Assembly: GCF_001306145.1 (NCBI RefSeq)
Contig: NZ_LGKO01000005.1
Location: 620,001-684,000 of the forward strand
Length of the DNA: 64,000 nucleotides
DNA from: Thermanaerothrix daxensis
GTDB taxonomy: Bacteria; Chloroflexota; Anaerolineae; Anaerolineales; Anaerolineaceae
Direction: 5' to 3'
The notes under the pieces are model-generated. The model was not told where the DNA came from. It searched no databases and was given only the letters and a program-made list of their open reading frames with translations. This document shows, piece after piece, positions 24,425-33,226 of the stretch (position 1 is its first letter; every line of letters starts with the position of its first letter). The translations under genes and the position numbers were made by a program.

Positions 24425-25516
24425 TTATTCCAAGTGTTCCAGGATAAAGTTAGCAATTTGGGCAGCCCCGTTGGGGGCAGACTCAACGGGGGGGCGGCGG
24501 GGTAAGGCCAGCAATTCATCCAGGTGCCTTGTCCAGGCTCCGTTCATAAATTCGGGAGTGGGGATGTGCAAGGAAGGCATGTGATGGCGGATAAATTCGG
24601 CCAGTGGAGCGGATTCGCGGAATCGTTCCCGAGTGGCATATCCAAAGGGGATGCCGGCATGATAGGCTTCAGCAATCGTGCTATATCCAACTTTACCGAT
24701 GACGGCATCGCTGGCATATAACAGGTCGGGGTGGTAAAAACCACTACGGTGTGGAAGAAGAATTAAATTGCCGTCCCGAGCGGGTTGGGAGGTGCTGCCG
24801 GGGATGATAAAGGTCACCTCAGGATGCTGTTTTAGGGCAGCAAATGCCGCGTAGCGGTGCTCGATTCCTCCCATTGTGATCAACACGGCAGGTGTGGTTT
24901 CGGGGATTTTTAAGCGGGCGCGGGTTTCGGAACGGCTGTGTTTGGGTGCACGGCTGACAGGGCCAACGCGCAAATCGCATGAGCAACGCTCACAATTGGG
25001 CTCGGTCTGAATGTGATAACTGGCACGAGCGAACCAATCCCGGTAGTAGGTGATTATGGAGATCAGTCGAGGTTCCTCGGACAGGTAACCCTCAAAGATC
25101 CAATCCCAGGTGAAATTCTCAATCAGGAAAGAAGGCAAGCCAGCCTGCTCGGCCACAGCAATTCCTAGAGGGGCAATGTCACATACAACGGCCTGGCAGC
25201 CTAAATGACGTATTTGCTCGCCCAGCATGTTTATCTCCTCGGCGGGGAAGGGGAGTCGTTGTGCATGGGCCATAAATGTTGCAGGTAGATCCTCGTCCCA
25301 TGGGGTGCGCTGGACAATGCCTACATCAGCGAGATAATCGTGATAGGCGAATCCATCTCCGAGCGTGTCTTCGAAAAACCAGGCCGGGACCTGGGTGAAT
25401 ATTTCGAACGCAATCCCGGGGTGTAGTTGCTTAAGGTTTTCCATTACAGCTGCCGCACGGGCTGCATGACCAAATCCATGCGAGGAGATAAAGAATGCCA
25501 GTTTGAGAGATACCAT
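24425..25516 (-). CDS. GT-B-fold glycosyltransferase-like protein
   Basis: A 363-residue protein beginning KLAFFISSHGFGHAARAAAVM, the glycine/histidine-rich loop of GT-B glycosyltransferases (MurG/UGT-like; also seen in the N-terminal domain of L-arabinokinase-like proteins). The second half has a nucleotide-sugar-site-like segment DAVIGKVGYSTIAEAYHAGIPFGY, a typical G-x-x-x-x-x-E-A motif. Four Cys in a short stretch (CERCSCDLRVG plus upstream) are unusual for the family. Donor and acceptor are unknown. It heads a minus-strand unit with YigZ and the hydroxylase. Confidence 0.7.
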   Translation of the reverse strand: MVSLKLAFFISSHGFGHAARAAAVMENLKQLHPGIAFEIFTQVPAWFFEDTLGDGFAYHDYLADVGIVQRTPWDEDLPATFMAHAQRLPFPAEEINMLGEQIRHLGCQAVVCDIAPLGIAVAEQAGLPSFLIENFTWDWIFEGYLSEEPRLISIITYYRDWFARASYHIQTEPNCERCSCDLRVGPVSRAPKHSRSETRARLKIPETTPAVLITMGGIEHRYAAFAALKQHPEVTFIIPGSTSQPARDGNLILLPHRSGFYHPDLLYASDAVIGKVGYSTIAEAYHAGIPFGYATRERFRESAPLAEFIRHHMPSLHIPTPEFMNGAWTRHLDELLALPRRPPVESAPNGAAQIANFILEHLE

Positions 25517-25566
25517 CGTAAAGCCCGTTTTTGCGGTTGAGTTGGCTCAATTTTACCCCATGTAAA

Positions 25567-25597
25567 GCCTCAAACCCCAAGCAGTGGGGTTTGAGGC
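25567..25597 (-). terminator. Hairpin terminator after the beta-phosphoglucomutase gene
   Basis: Perfect 13-bp arms GCCTCAAACCCCA (25567-25579) and TGGGGTTTGAGGC (25585-25597) enclose five bases. Read on the minus strand it is followed by TTTACAT, a short T-rich tail. It lies 24 bp past the stop of the minus-strand sugar operon and separates it from the glycosyltransferase unit. Confidence 0.7.
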
Positions 25598-25620
25598 GGT
25601 GAGGAGGAAGGAAGATTGGA

Positions 25621-26268
25621 TCAGGAACCCAGACGTTCCAGAACGCTTGCAAGGGAGAGTCCGCTGAGGGAATTGAGGATGAGGTCGGCCTTACCCACTC
25701 GTTCCTGTGGTCCCAGGCCAATAACCCGCATACCAGCGGCGTGTGCGGCTTCTACCCCGGCTTGGGCGTCTTCAACTACCACACAAGCTGTGGGTGGTTC
25801 CTGGAGCAATTCTGCGGCCTTGAGAAACAGATCGGGAGCGGGCTTGCTCCGCTCAACCATGGTGCCGTCCACTAATACGTCTATCCATGGAAACAAGCCA
25901 AGCCGCTCCACCACGGTGCGGGCATTTTTACTGGAGGAAGCAATGGCGGTCTTCAAGCCGGCGGTGCGGATGGCTTGAAGGAACTCAAGGGCACCGGGGA
26001 GAAGATTTTGAGGGGTAATCTGATTGATGAATTCAAGGTAATAGCGATTTTTCCTTTCCGCCCATTCCTCAAATTGATCTGGAGGTAGCCTGCGTCCTTT
26101 GAGCAGCAGGCGCAGTGAATCATGTCGCGAGACCCCCCGCAAGGCTTCGTTGTCTTCCCGGGTAAAGGGAATGCCCTCTTCATCTGCCAGGCGCTTCCAG
26201 GCCTGGTAGTGGAATTCAGAAGTATCGGTAAGCACTCCGTCCAGATCGAAAATGAACGCGCGGATCAC
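25621..26268 (-). CDS. pgmB: Beta-phosphoglucomutase (HAD superfamily)
   Basis: A 215-residue HAD hydrolase-fold protein. The nucleophile motif FIFDLDGVLTDTSEFHYQAWK is at the start, followed by the cap-domain GVSRHDSL, the Ser motif AIASSSKNA, Lys in ERSKPAPDLF and the acidic motif VVEDAQAGVEAAHAAGM. These are the beta-phosphoglucomutase signatures (converting beta-glucose 1-phosphate to glucose 6-phosphate). The start was set at GTG 26268-26266, overlapping the stop of the GH65 gene by 4 bp; longer upstream frames lack homology. GH65 phosphorylases release beta-glucose 1-phosphate, so the pair forms a pathway. Confidence 0.88.
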   Translation of the reverse strand: MIRAFIFDLDGVLTDTSEFHYQAWKRLADEEGIPFTREDNEALRGVSRHDSLRLLLKGRRLPPDQFEEWAERKNRYYLEFINQITPQNLLPGALEFLQAIRTAGLKTAIASSSKNARTVVERLGLFPWIDVLVDGTMVERSKPAPDLFLKAAELLQEPPTACVVVEDAQAGVEAAHAAGMRVIGLGPQERVGKADLILNSLSGLSLASVLERLGS

Positions 26269-28481
26269 GAAGCCTCCCGATGGGATATATGTTGAGGAGT
26301 CTCGGAATGCACTTCCACTGCGATGGGTTGGCCGCGCCACATAAACTTAAAGGCCACGCGCTTCCAGTGAGGGGGGAGGGCGGGTTTGAGCGTCCATCCG
26401 TGTTCTGAGACGCGTAACCCGGCGAAGCCGAACACTACGGCCTGCCAGACCCCTCCTGCCGAGGCGCCGTGAATTCCATCCTCGGCGTTGCCGCGCACAT
26501 TCTCCAAATCGGCTCGCGCCGCACGCATAAAGTGCTCATAGGCTTCTAAGGGGCGTCCCACTCGACAGGCCATGATGGCCTGGATGGAAGGTCCCAACGA
26601 GGAGCCAAAGGTGTGATCGGTGCGCGGGGTGTAATAATCGTAGTTTGCCTTAACCACGTCATCATTGAATTGGTCCGGCAGAAGGTAGAGCAGCATCAAT
26701 ACATCGGGTTGCTTAATGGCCTGGGTTTGGTTAACGCCTTCAATACCAAAAAGCACTTGCACGGAGACGTTTCGAGGCTCAAGATCGGCCATGAGCACAT
26801 CTTTGCGCTGGAAATAGCCCTCAAATTGCTCAATCAGCCCTCTCTGGGCATCCAGCGGACAGTACAGGTGTTCAATAACCTTCTGCCAGTGGCTCAGTTC
26901 TTCGGGGGTTAATTCCAGGCGCCGGACAAGATCGCCATGTACGTCTGGATGGTGCGTTTTCAGCCATTCTAAAATCTTAAGCGCGGTTTGCAGGTGCCAG
27001 CGTGCCAGGTAATTGGTGTAGGCATTATTGTCCACGTGGTCGTGGTATTCATCCGGACCAATGACATCAGTGTATTCATAGCGTTCCAGGGAGGGATTCC
27101 ACTCGGCGCGGCTGGCCCAAAAACGTGCGGTATCCAGGATTATCTCGGCGCCGCGTTCGCGCATTAAGGTATCATCCCCAGTGGCTTGCCAGTACTGGTG
27201 AATGGCATAGGCAACATCGGCGGAGATATGGATTTCAATGTCGCCGGTCCAGATACGTATGAGTTGGGTGGGATCGTTGAAATGGGGTACCCAGGTTGGC
27301 GTCACCTCATCCCCGGTGGCAGCGCTTTCCCAGGGGTATTGCGCACCTTTATAGCCGTTGCGCCGGGCTTTACGGCGTGCTCCCTCCAGGTTGTGCCAGC
27401 GGTAGGAAAGCAGGTTGCGCGCAATCTCGGGGCGGGTATAGGTAAATAGAGGGAGCATAAAAATCTCGGTATCCCAGAAAACATGCCCTCGATAGCCGTA
27501 ACCGGAGAGGGTTTTGGCACCGATGCTTACCCGCTCGTCCTGCCGGGGGGCTGCAATCAGGAGTTGGAAAACGCTAAAACGTACCGCTCGCTGGGCTTCT
27601 TCATCTCCCTCGATGATAACATCGCAGGCCTCCCACTCCTGCTGCCAGGCGGCGGCATGAGCCGCCCAGGCTTGATCCCACAAGGGAGGAGGGGTCTGAG
27701 CCAGGCGTGCCTGAACTGCCTGAGTGGGGTCCGTAGTTTCCCGACTGCTATAAAGGTAAACGATCTTCTCACCTCTGACCGGTTTTTCGGGTGAGGATTG
27801 TGTGCGAGCCACCAGAACGGGGTGATTGCGTACATCCCACCCTTCGCGCTCAATGGCGGCATGGCTTTCTACATAAAGACGAGCCCCCATGGCCACGGTC
27901 AGGCGGGTCTTTCGGGTTGCGCAAGTCAGCCAGGCCTCTTGGGGGGAAGTTGCCTGATCTTGCCATTCCCAGTGCTTAAACTGGAGGTTATCTGTTTCGC
28001 CGTTCAGACCCGCCCGGATTTCGATTGGGCCTTGGTAATCCAGCGGGTGGATTGAAAAGCGAATAAGTAGTAGATGAGGATCAGCCAGGCTGATAAAGCG
28101 TTGGAAATGAAGCAGGGTTGTGCGTCCTTGAGGACTGCGCCAGCGGACCTGGCGTTCGAGCAAGCCGGCGCGAAGATCGAGATGCCGTTGGAATTCCAGC
28201 AGGGTACCTTGTTCCAGCGAAAAGCGTTCTCCTGCCAGGAAAATTTCCAGTTCCAGAGCGTCGGGCAGATTGACTAATTCAGTGAAGTGCAAGGGGACAT
28301 CATCGAACAAGCCGTGCATAAACGTGGCGCGTTCTTCCCCGTGATACCCTTCTTCGAAAACACCGCGCGTGCAGAAGACACCGTTGCCGATGGTAAAAAC
28401 GGTTTCCCAGTGCCGTTGGCTTTGGGGATCAAAACGAGTCTGTTCGATGTGCCAGAGAGAACGTGATGTAGAAGTTTCCAT
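26265..28481 (-). CDS. Glycoside hydrolase family 65 phosphorylase (maltose/trehalose/kojibiose type)
   Basis: A 738-residue cytoplasmic GH65 enzyme. The N-terminal beta-sandwich begins HIEQTRFDPQSQRHWETVF and contains FTIGNGVFCTRG; the (alpha/alpha)6 catalytic domain contains GYGYRGHVFWDTEIFMLP and VIGPDEYHDHVDNNAY. Glu478 in the latter is the expected general acid. GH65 phosphorylases cleave alpha-linked glucose disaccharides with phosphate, giving beta-glucose 1-phosphate plus glucose. The linkage preference (maltose, trehalose, kojibiose, nigerose) cannot be decided by eye. It lies 7 bp after the permease gene and upstream of pgmB, with an importer and LacI regulator in the same direction. 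Confidence 0.9.
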   Translation of the reverse strand: METSTSRSLWHIEQTRFDPQSQRHWETVFTIGNGVFCTRGVFEEGYHGEERATFMHGLFDDVPLHFTELVNLPDALELEIFLAGERFSLEQGTLLEFQRHLDLRAGLLERQVRWRSPQGRTTLLHFQRFISLADPHLLLIRFSIHPLDYQGPIEIRAGLNGETDNLQFKHWEWQDQATSPQEAWLTCATRKTRLTVAMGARLYVESHAAIEREGWDVRNHPVLVARTQSSPEKPVRGEKIVYLYSSRETTDPTQAVQARLAQTPPPLWDQAWAAHAAAWQQEWEACDVIIEGDEEAQRAVRFSVFQLLIAAPRQDERVSIGAKTLSGYGYRGHVFWDTEIFMLPLFTYTRPEIARNLLSYRWHNLEGARRKARRNGYKGAQYPWESAATGDEVTPTWVPHFNDPTQLIRIWTGDIEIHISADVAYAIHQYWQATGDDTLMRERGAEIILDTARFWASRAEWNPSLERYEYTDVIGPDEYHDHVDNNAYTNYLARWHLQTALKILEWLKTHHPDVHGDLVRRLELTPEELSHWQKVIEHLYCPLDAQRGLIEQFEGYFQRKDVLMADLEPRNVSVQVLFGIEGVNQTQAIKQPDVLMLLYLLPDQFNDDVVKANYDYYTPRTDHTFGSSLGPSIQAIMACRVGRPLEAYEHFMRAARADLENVRGNAEDGIHGASAGGVWQAVVFGFAGLRVSEHGWTLKPALPPHWKRVAFKFMWRGQPIAVEVHSETPQHISHREAS

Positions 28482-28488
28482 GGTTTGT

Positions 28489-29424
28489 TTATCCCTCTTT
28501 TAGTCCAGTACCTGCAATACTTTGAACAAAATAGCGTTGGAATAAGAAGAACAGGATCAGGATCGGGAGCGTGTTGAAGAGCGATCCCGCCAGGACCTTA
28601 GAGATCAGTGTGTAATATTCGCCACGGAACCAATTTAACCCCAGGGGGAGGGTGAAGTTCTCAGGAGTGCGCAGAATGACCAGTGGCCACATAAAGGCGT
28701 TCCATTCACCCTGGAAGGTCAGTAGCGCCAGGGTGAGCAACTGGGTCTGGCTGAGCGGAAGGACGATGCGGAAGAAAATGCCCCAACGCCCCAGCCCGTC
28801 CATCATGGCAGCCTCTTCCAATTCGCGGGGCAGGCTCTTATAGAACTGGGTCATCATAAAAATGCCAAATGCTGTTGCAATTCCCGGCAGGATGACGCCC
28901 CCTAAATTGTCAATGAGGCCAAAACCAGTGGGTAGAGTAATATCGCCGATTTTGAGACCGCCACGAATGATACCCGGACCGACAACCAAAAAGGCGGGAA
29001 TGAGGGTGACCTGCCCCGGGATCATCATTGAGACCAGCATGGCATTAAACAGGAATCCTTTGAGAGGGAAGTCCATACGTGCAAAAGCATAACCTCCCAT
29101 GGCGCAGAAGAGGACGCGCAGGATGGTCACGGCCAGCGAGACAATCAGGCTATTTAGTAGCCAGCGCGGGAAGAGAGGGAGGGCACCGATCACATCGCGA
29201 AAGTTATCCAGAGTGAAGGGAATGGGCCAGAAAAGCGGTGGATCATAGGCGTTGGCCACGGGCTTGAGGCTGAAAACCAGGGTGAAATAAAGGGGAGCCA
29301 GACAGATAATTGACCAGAGGATCAGGATCAGGTAAAACAACGGGGTTTTGAGGCGATCGTACCACAGAATCAGACGGTCGCTTATGGAGAGAGGCCGGGG
29401 TTGGGCTTGTGTAAGAGTGGTCAT
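28489..29424 (-). CDS. Sugar ABC transporter permease (MalG-like)
   Basis: A 311-residue membrane protein with six hydrophobic segments and the EAA loop region ELEEAAMMDGLGRWGIFFRIVLPLS, characteristic of MalG-type CUT1 permeases. It ends KRYFVQSIAGTGLKEG-like (here QRYFVQSIAGTGLKEG), also typical. The start was placed at ATG 29424-29422, where an AAGGAAGGGAAGG ribosome site precedes; an upstream ATG would extend it into the previous gene. It is the inner-membrane channel partner of the following-listed permease. No ATPase gene is in the cluster, so a shared MsmK-like ATPase elsewhere is probably used. Confidence 0.88.
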   Translation of the reverse strand: MTTLTQAQPRPLSISDRLILWYDRLKTPLFYLILILWSIICLAPLYFTLVFSLKPVANAYDPPLFWPIPFTLDNFRDVIGALPLFPRWLLNSLIVSLAVTILRVLFCAMGGYAFARMDFPLKGFLFNAMLVSMMIPGQVTLIPAFLVVGPGIIRGGLKIGDITLPTGFGLIDNLGGVILPGIATAFGIFMMTQFYKSLPRELEEAAMMDGLGRWGIFFRIVLPLSQTQLLTLALLTFQGEWNAFMWPLVILRTPENFTLPLGLNWFRGEYYTLISKVLAGSLFNTLPILILFFLFQRYFVQSIAGTGLKEG

Positions 29425-29443
29425 CCTTCCCTTCCTTAAACGC

Positions 29444-30412
29444 TCACTGACTGACAGTACCGCTGCCTTCGATGATTCGCCGTTGGAGTAATGTGACAAT
29501 GAAGATGATGAGAGCCAGGATAAAGGCTGCTGCAGAAGCCTGCCCCATTTTCACAGTTGTGTCACGAAAGGCCCACTTGTAAATCAGATAGGCAATAGTG
29601 GTGGTGGAATCCAGCGGCCCGCCGGCGGTCATCACGTAGATTTGGTCAAAGACCTGAAAACAGCCGATGATTCCAACTGTGACTACAAAAAAGATCACCG
29701 GCCGTAGCATGGGGATGGTGATATAGCGGAAAATTTGGAACTTGTTCGCCCCATCAATGGCGGCGGCTTCGTAGAGGGCGGTGGGAATATCTTGTAACCC
29801 CGCCAGGAAGATGAGCATGAGCGTTCCGCTGGTGGTGAAGATGTTGACCATCATGATGGTGTAGAAAGCGTAGCGCGGATCGTTGAGCCAGTTGATATTT
29901 AGGCGGAAGATCTGGTTAATGACGCCTATCGGACTGAAGAGCCAGACGAAGATGAGCGAGATGACTACCGAGGAAGTGACCGAGGGCAAGTAAAAGATTG
30001 TGCGAAAGAGACGGCGGAAGCGAATCTTTTGGTCCATGGCAAAGGCGAGGACCAAACTAATGATCGTTTGCACAGGGACTACGATGGCAGTGTATTTGAA
30101 CGTATTGGGCAAGGCCTTGCGAATGAACAGATCATCACATGTGGGACGCGGTGCGCCCTCGGGCCGAGGGAACCAGGACTCTACGCATAACACACGTCGG
30201 TAGCCTTCTAATCCCCACCATTGAGGGGGACTGAGCAAATTGTATCGGGTGAAGGAAAGGTAAAAGGCGTAACCAATCGAGAAGACGGTGAAGACCAGGA
30301 AGATGAACAGATAAGGCAGAAGAAACGTATAGGCGGTGAGGGTTTCGCGTCGGCGGCGTGCTTTTTGACGCAGGGTGAGTGCAGGTGCGAGCGGGGCAGA
30401 GGAAGCGGTCAT
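29444..30412 (-). CDS. Sugar ABC transporter permease (MalF-like)
   Basis: A 322-residue membrane protein with six hydrophobic segments. The EAA loop is DIPTALYEAAAIDGANKFQIFRYITIPMLRPV in essence (key residues EAAAIDGA). The basic N-terminus RQKARRRRETL precedes the first helix, as usual. A periplasmic-side loop with FPRPEGAPRPTCDD inserted after the first helix is longer than typical. It is co-directional with the binding-protein gene, from which it is separated by a strong hairpin (30440-30466). Confidence 0.87.
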   Translation of the reverse strand: MTASSAPLAPALTLRQKARRRRETLTAYTFLLPYLFIFLVFTVFSIGYAFYLSFTRYNLLSPPQWWGLEGYRRVLCVESWFPRPEGAPRPTCDDLFIRKALPNTFKYTAIVVPVQTIISLVLAFAMDQKIRFRRLFRTIFYLPSVTSSVVISLIFVWLFSPIGVINQIFRLNINWLNDPRYAFYTIMMVNIFTTSGTLMLIFLAGLQDIPTALYEAAAIDGANKFQIFRYITIPMLRPVIFFVVTVGIIGCFQVFDQIYVMTAGGPLDSTTTIAYLIYKWAFRDTTVKMGQASAAAFILALIIFIVTLLQRRIIEGSGTVSQ

Positions 30413-30439
30413 TCTAATTTTCCTCCAGGTACCGAAAAA

Positions 30440-30466
30440 GGGGGAGGGGAATCAGGCCCCTCCCCC
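30440..30466 (-). terminator. Hairpin with T tract between binding-protein and permease genes
   Basis: Perfect 10-bp arms GGGGGAGGGG (30440-30449) and CCCCTCCCCC (30457-30466), 7-base loop. On the minus strand the stem is followed by TTTTTC, an intrinsic terminator layout. Since the permease genes follow on the same strand, it probably reduces read-through and keeps the binding protein in excess. Confidence 0.7.
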
Positions 30467-30476
30467 TGTGATGCAC

Positions 30477-31799
30477 CTACTTTAACTCGGCCAGTTTCTG
30501 GCGAATGGCCTCAGCGGCTTGTTTGAAAGACTCTTCCACGGATTGGTTCTCAAGATAAACGCGTTCTAGGGCTTTGGTCATCTGATCATTCACGTCTGAG
30601 CCGACCAAACCCCACATGAAAGGACGCGCACCCTGGAGTGCTCCGCGGAAGATCGCCGCAGAGGCTGGGTTCGTCTTCAGGTAGTCGCTCTCCTGTAGTG
30701 AGAGGCGGGTGGGCAGGGCAAAGCCGCTTTCCATTACTTTCCTCTGCGCGGCCTCGCTGGTCAGGTAATTGATGACGCGCCAGGCGGCTTCGGGATTCTT
30801 GCTGTTCTTGGAGATCACATAAGCCACGGTGAAGATTAGATTGCCCTCACCCTTGGGCCCGGCGGGGGGCACGACGACCCCGTAGTTGATATTGGGGAAC
30901 TGCTGCTTGAGGTAGGGGATCAGCCAGCCGCCTTCATAGACCATGGCGAATTGACCTTTGCCAAAAACGGTTCCTTGCCAGCCCTCACCTACATCTGCTG
31001 GAATGGCCCCGATTTTCTCGGCGCGGAAGGAGGTGTAAAACTTTCCGGCTTCAATGGCTTCGGGCGAATCCAGCAGGGTATCCTGGAAATCGGGGGTCAT
31101 GATCGAACCACCGTTTTGGAAGACGAAGATGGGGAAGCGCCCTGCGTCAGCCGGTACTCCCAGACCGTAGATGTTGTTGGCGGGGTTAGAGAGTTTTTCA
31201 GCCGCGGTTTTTAGATCGTCCCAGGTCCAGTCGTCCGTGGGTTCAGCCAGGCCGGCTTGGGCAAAGAGGTCTTTGTTGTAGAAAAGCCCGAGGGTGTTGA
31301 AATCTTTGGGGATACCGTAGACCTTACCATTAGCAGAGAATGCGTCAATGAGCGAGGGAATAAACTCCTCCTTCTTGGTGCCGGTCGTGGCCATCAGATC
31401 ATCCAGCGGCAGCATGACGTCATCCTGCACGAAGGCCGGGAACTGGAAGATATCCATGTAGTAGATATCCGGTTCTGTGCCAGCGGCAATGGAGGTTTTC
31501 AGAGTTGCCCAGAAATCTCCGGTAATGGGTTCGTATTTCACTACAATATCGGGATTCTCGGCAGTGAAGTCCAGTAACAACGACTGGAGCAGTGCTGTTT
31601 CTTCGGGACTGGCGGCCCAACCAGAAAGACGAACCACCGCGCGCTGTGCGGGTACTTCTTTGACTACTTCCTGGGTTACAACAACCTGCTTTTCAACTTC
31701 GACGGTCTCTTTGACAACCTGGGGAGTGGCAGGGGCGCAGGCCGCAAGGATTAACGCCACGATTGCCATCAGGACCATTGTCATACGTAAGGTTTTCAT
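30477..31799 (-). CDS. Sugar-binding lipoprotein of ABC importer (CUT1 family)
   Basis: A 440-residue extracellular solute-binding protein. The lipobox LAAC gives Cys21 as the lipidation site. The next ~30 residues (PATPQVVKETVEVEKQVV and onwards) form a Val/Glu/Lys-rich spacer typical of Chloroflexota binding proteins. The mature domain starts RAVVRLSGWAASPEETALL and has the family features DIYYMDIFQFPAF, GIPKDFNTLGLFYNKDLF and YVISKNSKNPEAAWRVINYLTS. The position upstream of two permeases and a GH65 phosphorylase suggests an alpha-glucoside ligand. A GGAGGAG site precedes the start. Confidence 0.9.
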   Translation of the reverse strand: MKTLRMTMVLMAIVALILAACAPATPQVVKETVEVEKQVVVTQEVVKEVPAQRAVVRLSGWAASPEETALLQSLLLDFTAENPDIVVKYEPITGDFWATLKTSIAAGTEPDIYYMDIFQFPAFVQDDVMLPLDDLMATTGTKKEEFIPSLIDAFSANGKVYGIPKDFNTLGLFYNKDLFAQAGLAEPTDDWTWDDLKTAAEKLSNPANNIYGLGVPADAGRFPIFVFQNGGSIMTPDFQDTLLDSPEAIEAGKFYTSFRAEKIGAIPADVGEGWQGTVFGKGQFAMVYEGGWLIPYLKQQFPNINYGVVVPPAGPKGEGNLIFTVAYVISKNSKNPEAAWRVINYLTSEAAQRKVMESGFALPTRLSLQESDYLKTNPASAAIFRGALQGARPFMWGLVGSDVNDQMTKALERVYLENQSVEESFKQAAEAIRQKLAELK

Positions 31800-31971
31800 G
31801 GGTTCTCCTCCTTAGATTTGCGCATCGAGAGAGTGAAAAGGGTGTGTTATACTATCGGGTTACAAGCAGGCGCAAGCCTTGCTTGGTGGGGCCACCCTGG
31901 CATGCCCTGGCGGGGAGAAGGGTGGCTCCTTTATTGAACAGTGGGGGGAGAGTCGGCAAAACTTGAAAACT

Positions 31972-33060
31972 TTACCGGTTGACCACCTCCTTTGCTGAGG
32001 GTGAATTTGAGAGCGCACTCGCCTTGGCGTTTGGAGCTGTTGAGGCGCGTACGATCAGAGTGGGGGGAACCAGCAAGCACCGGGGTTCGGGGGGAACACC
32101 GGTTTCGATAATGTCAATCAGGTGTTGGATGACCTGCTGACCAATTTCCCAGATGGGTTGTCGTATAGATGTCAAAGGCGGAGTAAGATAGCGAGCCAGG
32201 GGAATGTCGTCAAAGCCCGAAATGGCTAGGTCTTCCCCCACACGCAAACCACGCTCTTGCGCAGCCTGCATGGCCCCAATGGCCATGTAGTCGTTGAGGG
32301 CGACTACAGCCGTTGGGCGTTGTGGAAGGGGCAGGCTGAGGAGGTGGTGGGTGGCGTGGTAGCCAAAATCCAGGCGTCCTTCGCCGCGCAGAATTAATGC
32401 GTGGTCAACCGGAATACCCACCTCGCTCAGAGCGGTCAGATAGCCCTCCAGGCGGTTATTACCTACCCGGGATTCCTCCGGCCACGCCAGGACCGCGATG
32501 CGCCGATGACCCAGCGTGATCAGATGCTGGGTGACATCGTAAAGCCCGCGTCCACCGTCCACATCAATGCACGGGAAGCGCCAATCGGGATTTGAGCGTC
32601 CGAAGGCTACAAATGGAAATTTCCGATCCTGGAGGTAGCGGATGCGAGGATCATTGTATTCCACACTTGAAAGGATGAATCCATCAACCCGTCCCGCGTC
32701 TATTAGTTCGGCGTAAGCGGCTAATTGTTTGTCAACCTGATAATGATAGGGAAACATGAGCAGGAAATAGCCACGGGCCTCTGCGGCGACGAACATGCTC
32801 TGAAGAAACTGGTCCAGGATTGGGTTGGTTTCGTCTGGTGGGGAAGGGGGCCAGGAGTAGCCGATGGTAAAACTGCGCTGCGCACGCAGGCTGCGGGCGT
32901 TGTAGTGTGGGGTATACCCCAGTTCTTCGATTGCTTTCCAGATGCGGCGTTCCGTCTCTTCGGAAAGGCGGATCTGGCGGTTAAGAAGCTTTGAGACCGT
33001 CTGGTAAGAGACCCCAGCGCGGCGGGCAACATCCTTAAGGGTGGCGCGGTTTCTGACCAT
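31972..33060 (-). CDS. LacI-family transcriptional regulator
   Basis: A 362-residue repressor. The N-terminal HTH is ATLKDVARRAGVSYQTVSKLLN, followed by the hinge region YTPHYNARSLRAQRS and a periplasmic-binding-like sensor domain ending near FDDIPLARYLTPPLTSIRQP. The start was set at ATG 33060-33058 because the HTH begins there. It lies upstream of, and in the same direction as, the sugar importer/phosphorylase genes, and a palindromic operator lies 28 bp before its start, so autoregulation and control of the sugar genes are likely. Confidence 0.9.
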   Translation of the reverse strand: MVRNRATLKDVARRAGVSYQTVSKLLNRQIRLSEETERRIWKAIEELGYTPHYNARSLRAQRSFTIGYSWPPSPPDETNPILDQFLQSMFVAAEARGYFLLMFPYHYQVDKQLAAYAELIDAGRVDGFILSSVEYNDPRIRYLQDRKFPFVAFGRSNPDWRFPCIDVDGGRGLYDVTQHLITLGHRRIAVLAWPEESRVGNNRLEGYLTALSEVGIPVDHALILRGEGRLDFGYHATHHLLSLPLPQRPTAVVALNDYMAIGAMQAAQERGLRVGEDLAISGFDDIPLARYLTPPLTSIRQPIWEIGQQVIQHLIDIIETGVPPEPRCLLVPPTLIVRASTAPNAKASALSNSPSAKEVVNR

Positions 33061-33087
33061 GGGTGGGATTGAGGTAAATAAATCTCT

Positions 33088-33119
33088 GAATGCGAACGTT
33101 CGTGCGAACGTTCGCATTC
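33088..33119 (-). promoter_or_regulatory. Double LacI-type operator upstream of the regulator gene
   Basis: A 32-base near-perfect palindrome (30 of 32 positions symmetric; only the central two differ) made of two copies of the element TGCGAACGTTCG in tandem. GAACGTTC with a central CG is a typical LacI-family half-site pair. Two overlapping palindromes allow two dimers or one tetramer to bind. It lies between the LacI start (33060) and its presumed promoter. Confidence 0.75.
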
Positions 33120-33226
33120 ATTGTAGCAAGTTTTGAGAGCAGAGTCAAGAGGTGGAGTGATTCCTTCACAAACTCTTTGGGTTCTTTTTCGGCGTAACCC
33201 TCGCGAAAATCCCACGTGCAATCTCC

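Noticed and set aside
31891-31926. Hairpin GCCACCC/GGGTGGC between LacI and binding-protein genes
   Set aside because: The T-rich side faces the plus strand, where no gene ends; on the minus strand there is no T tract. Probably not a terminator for the flanking genes.
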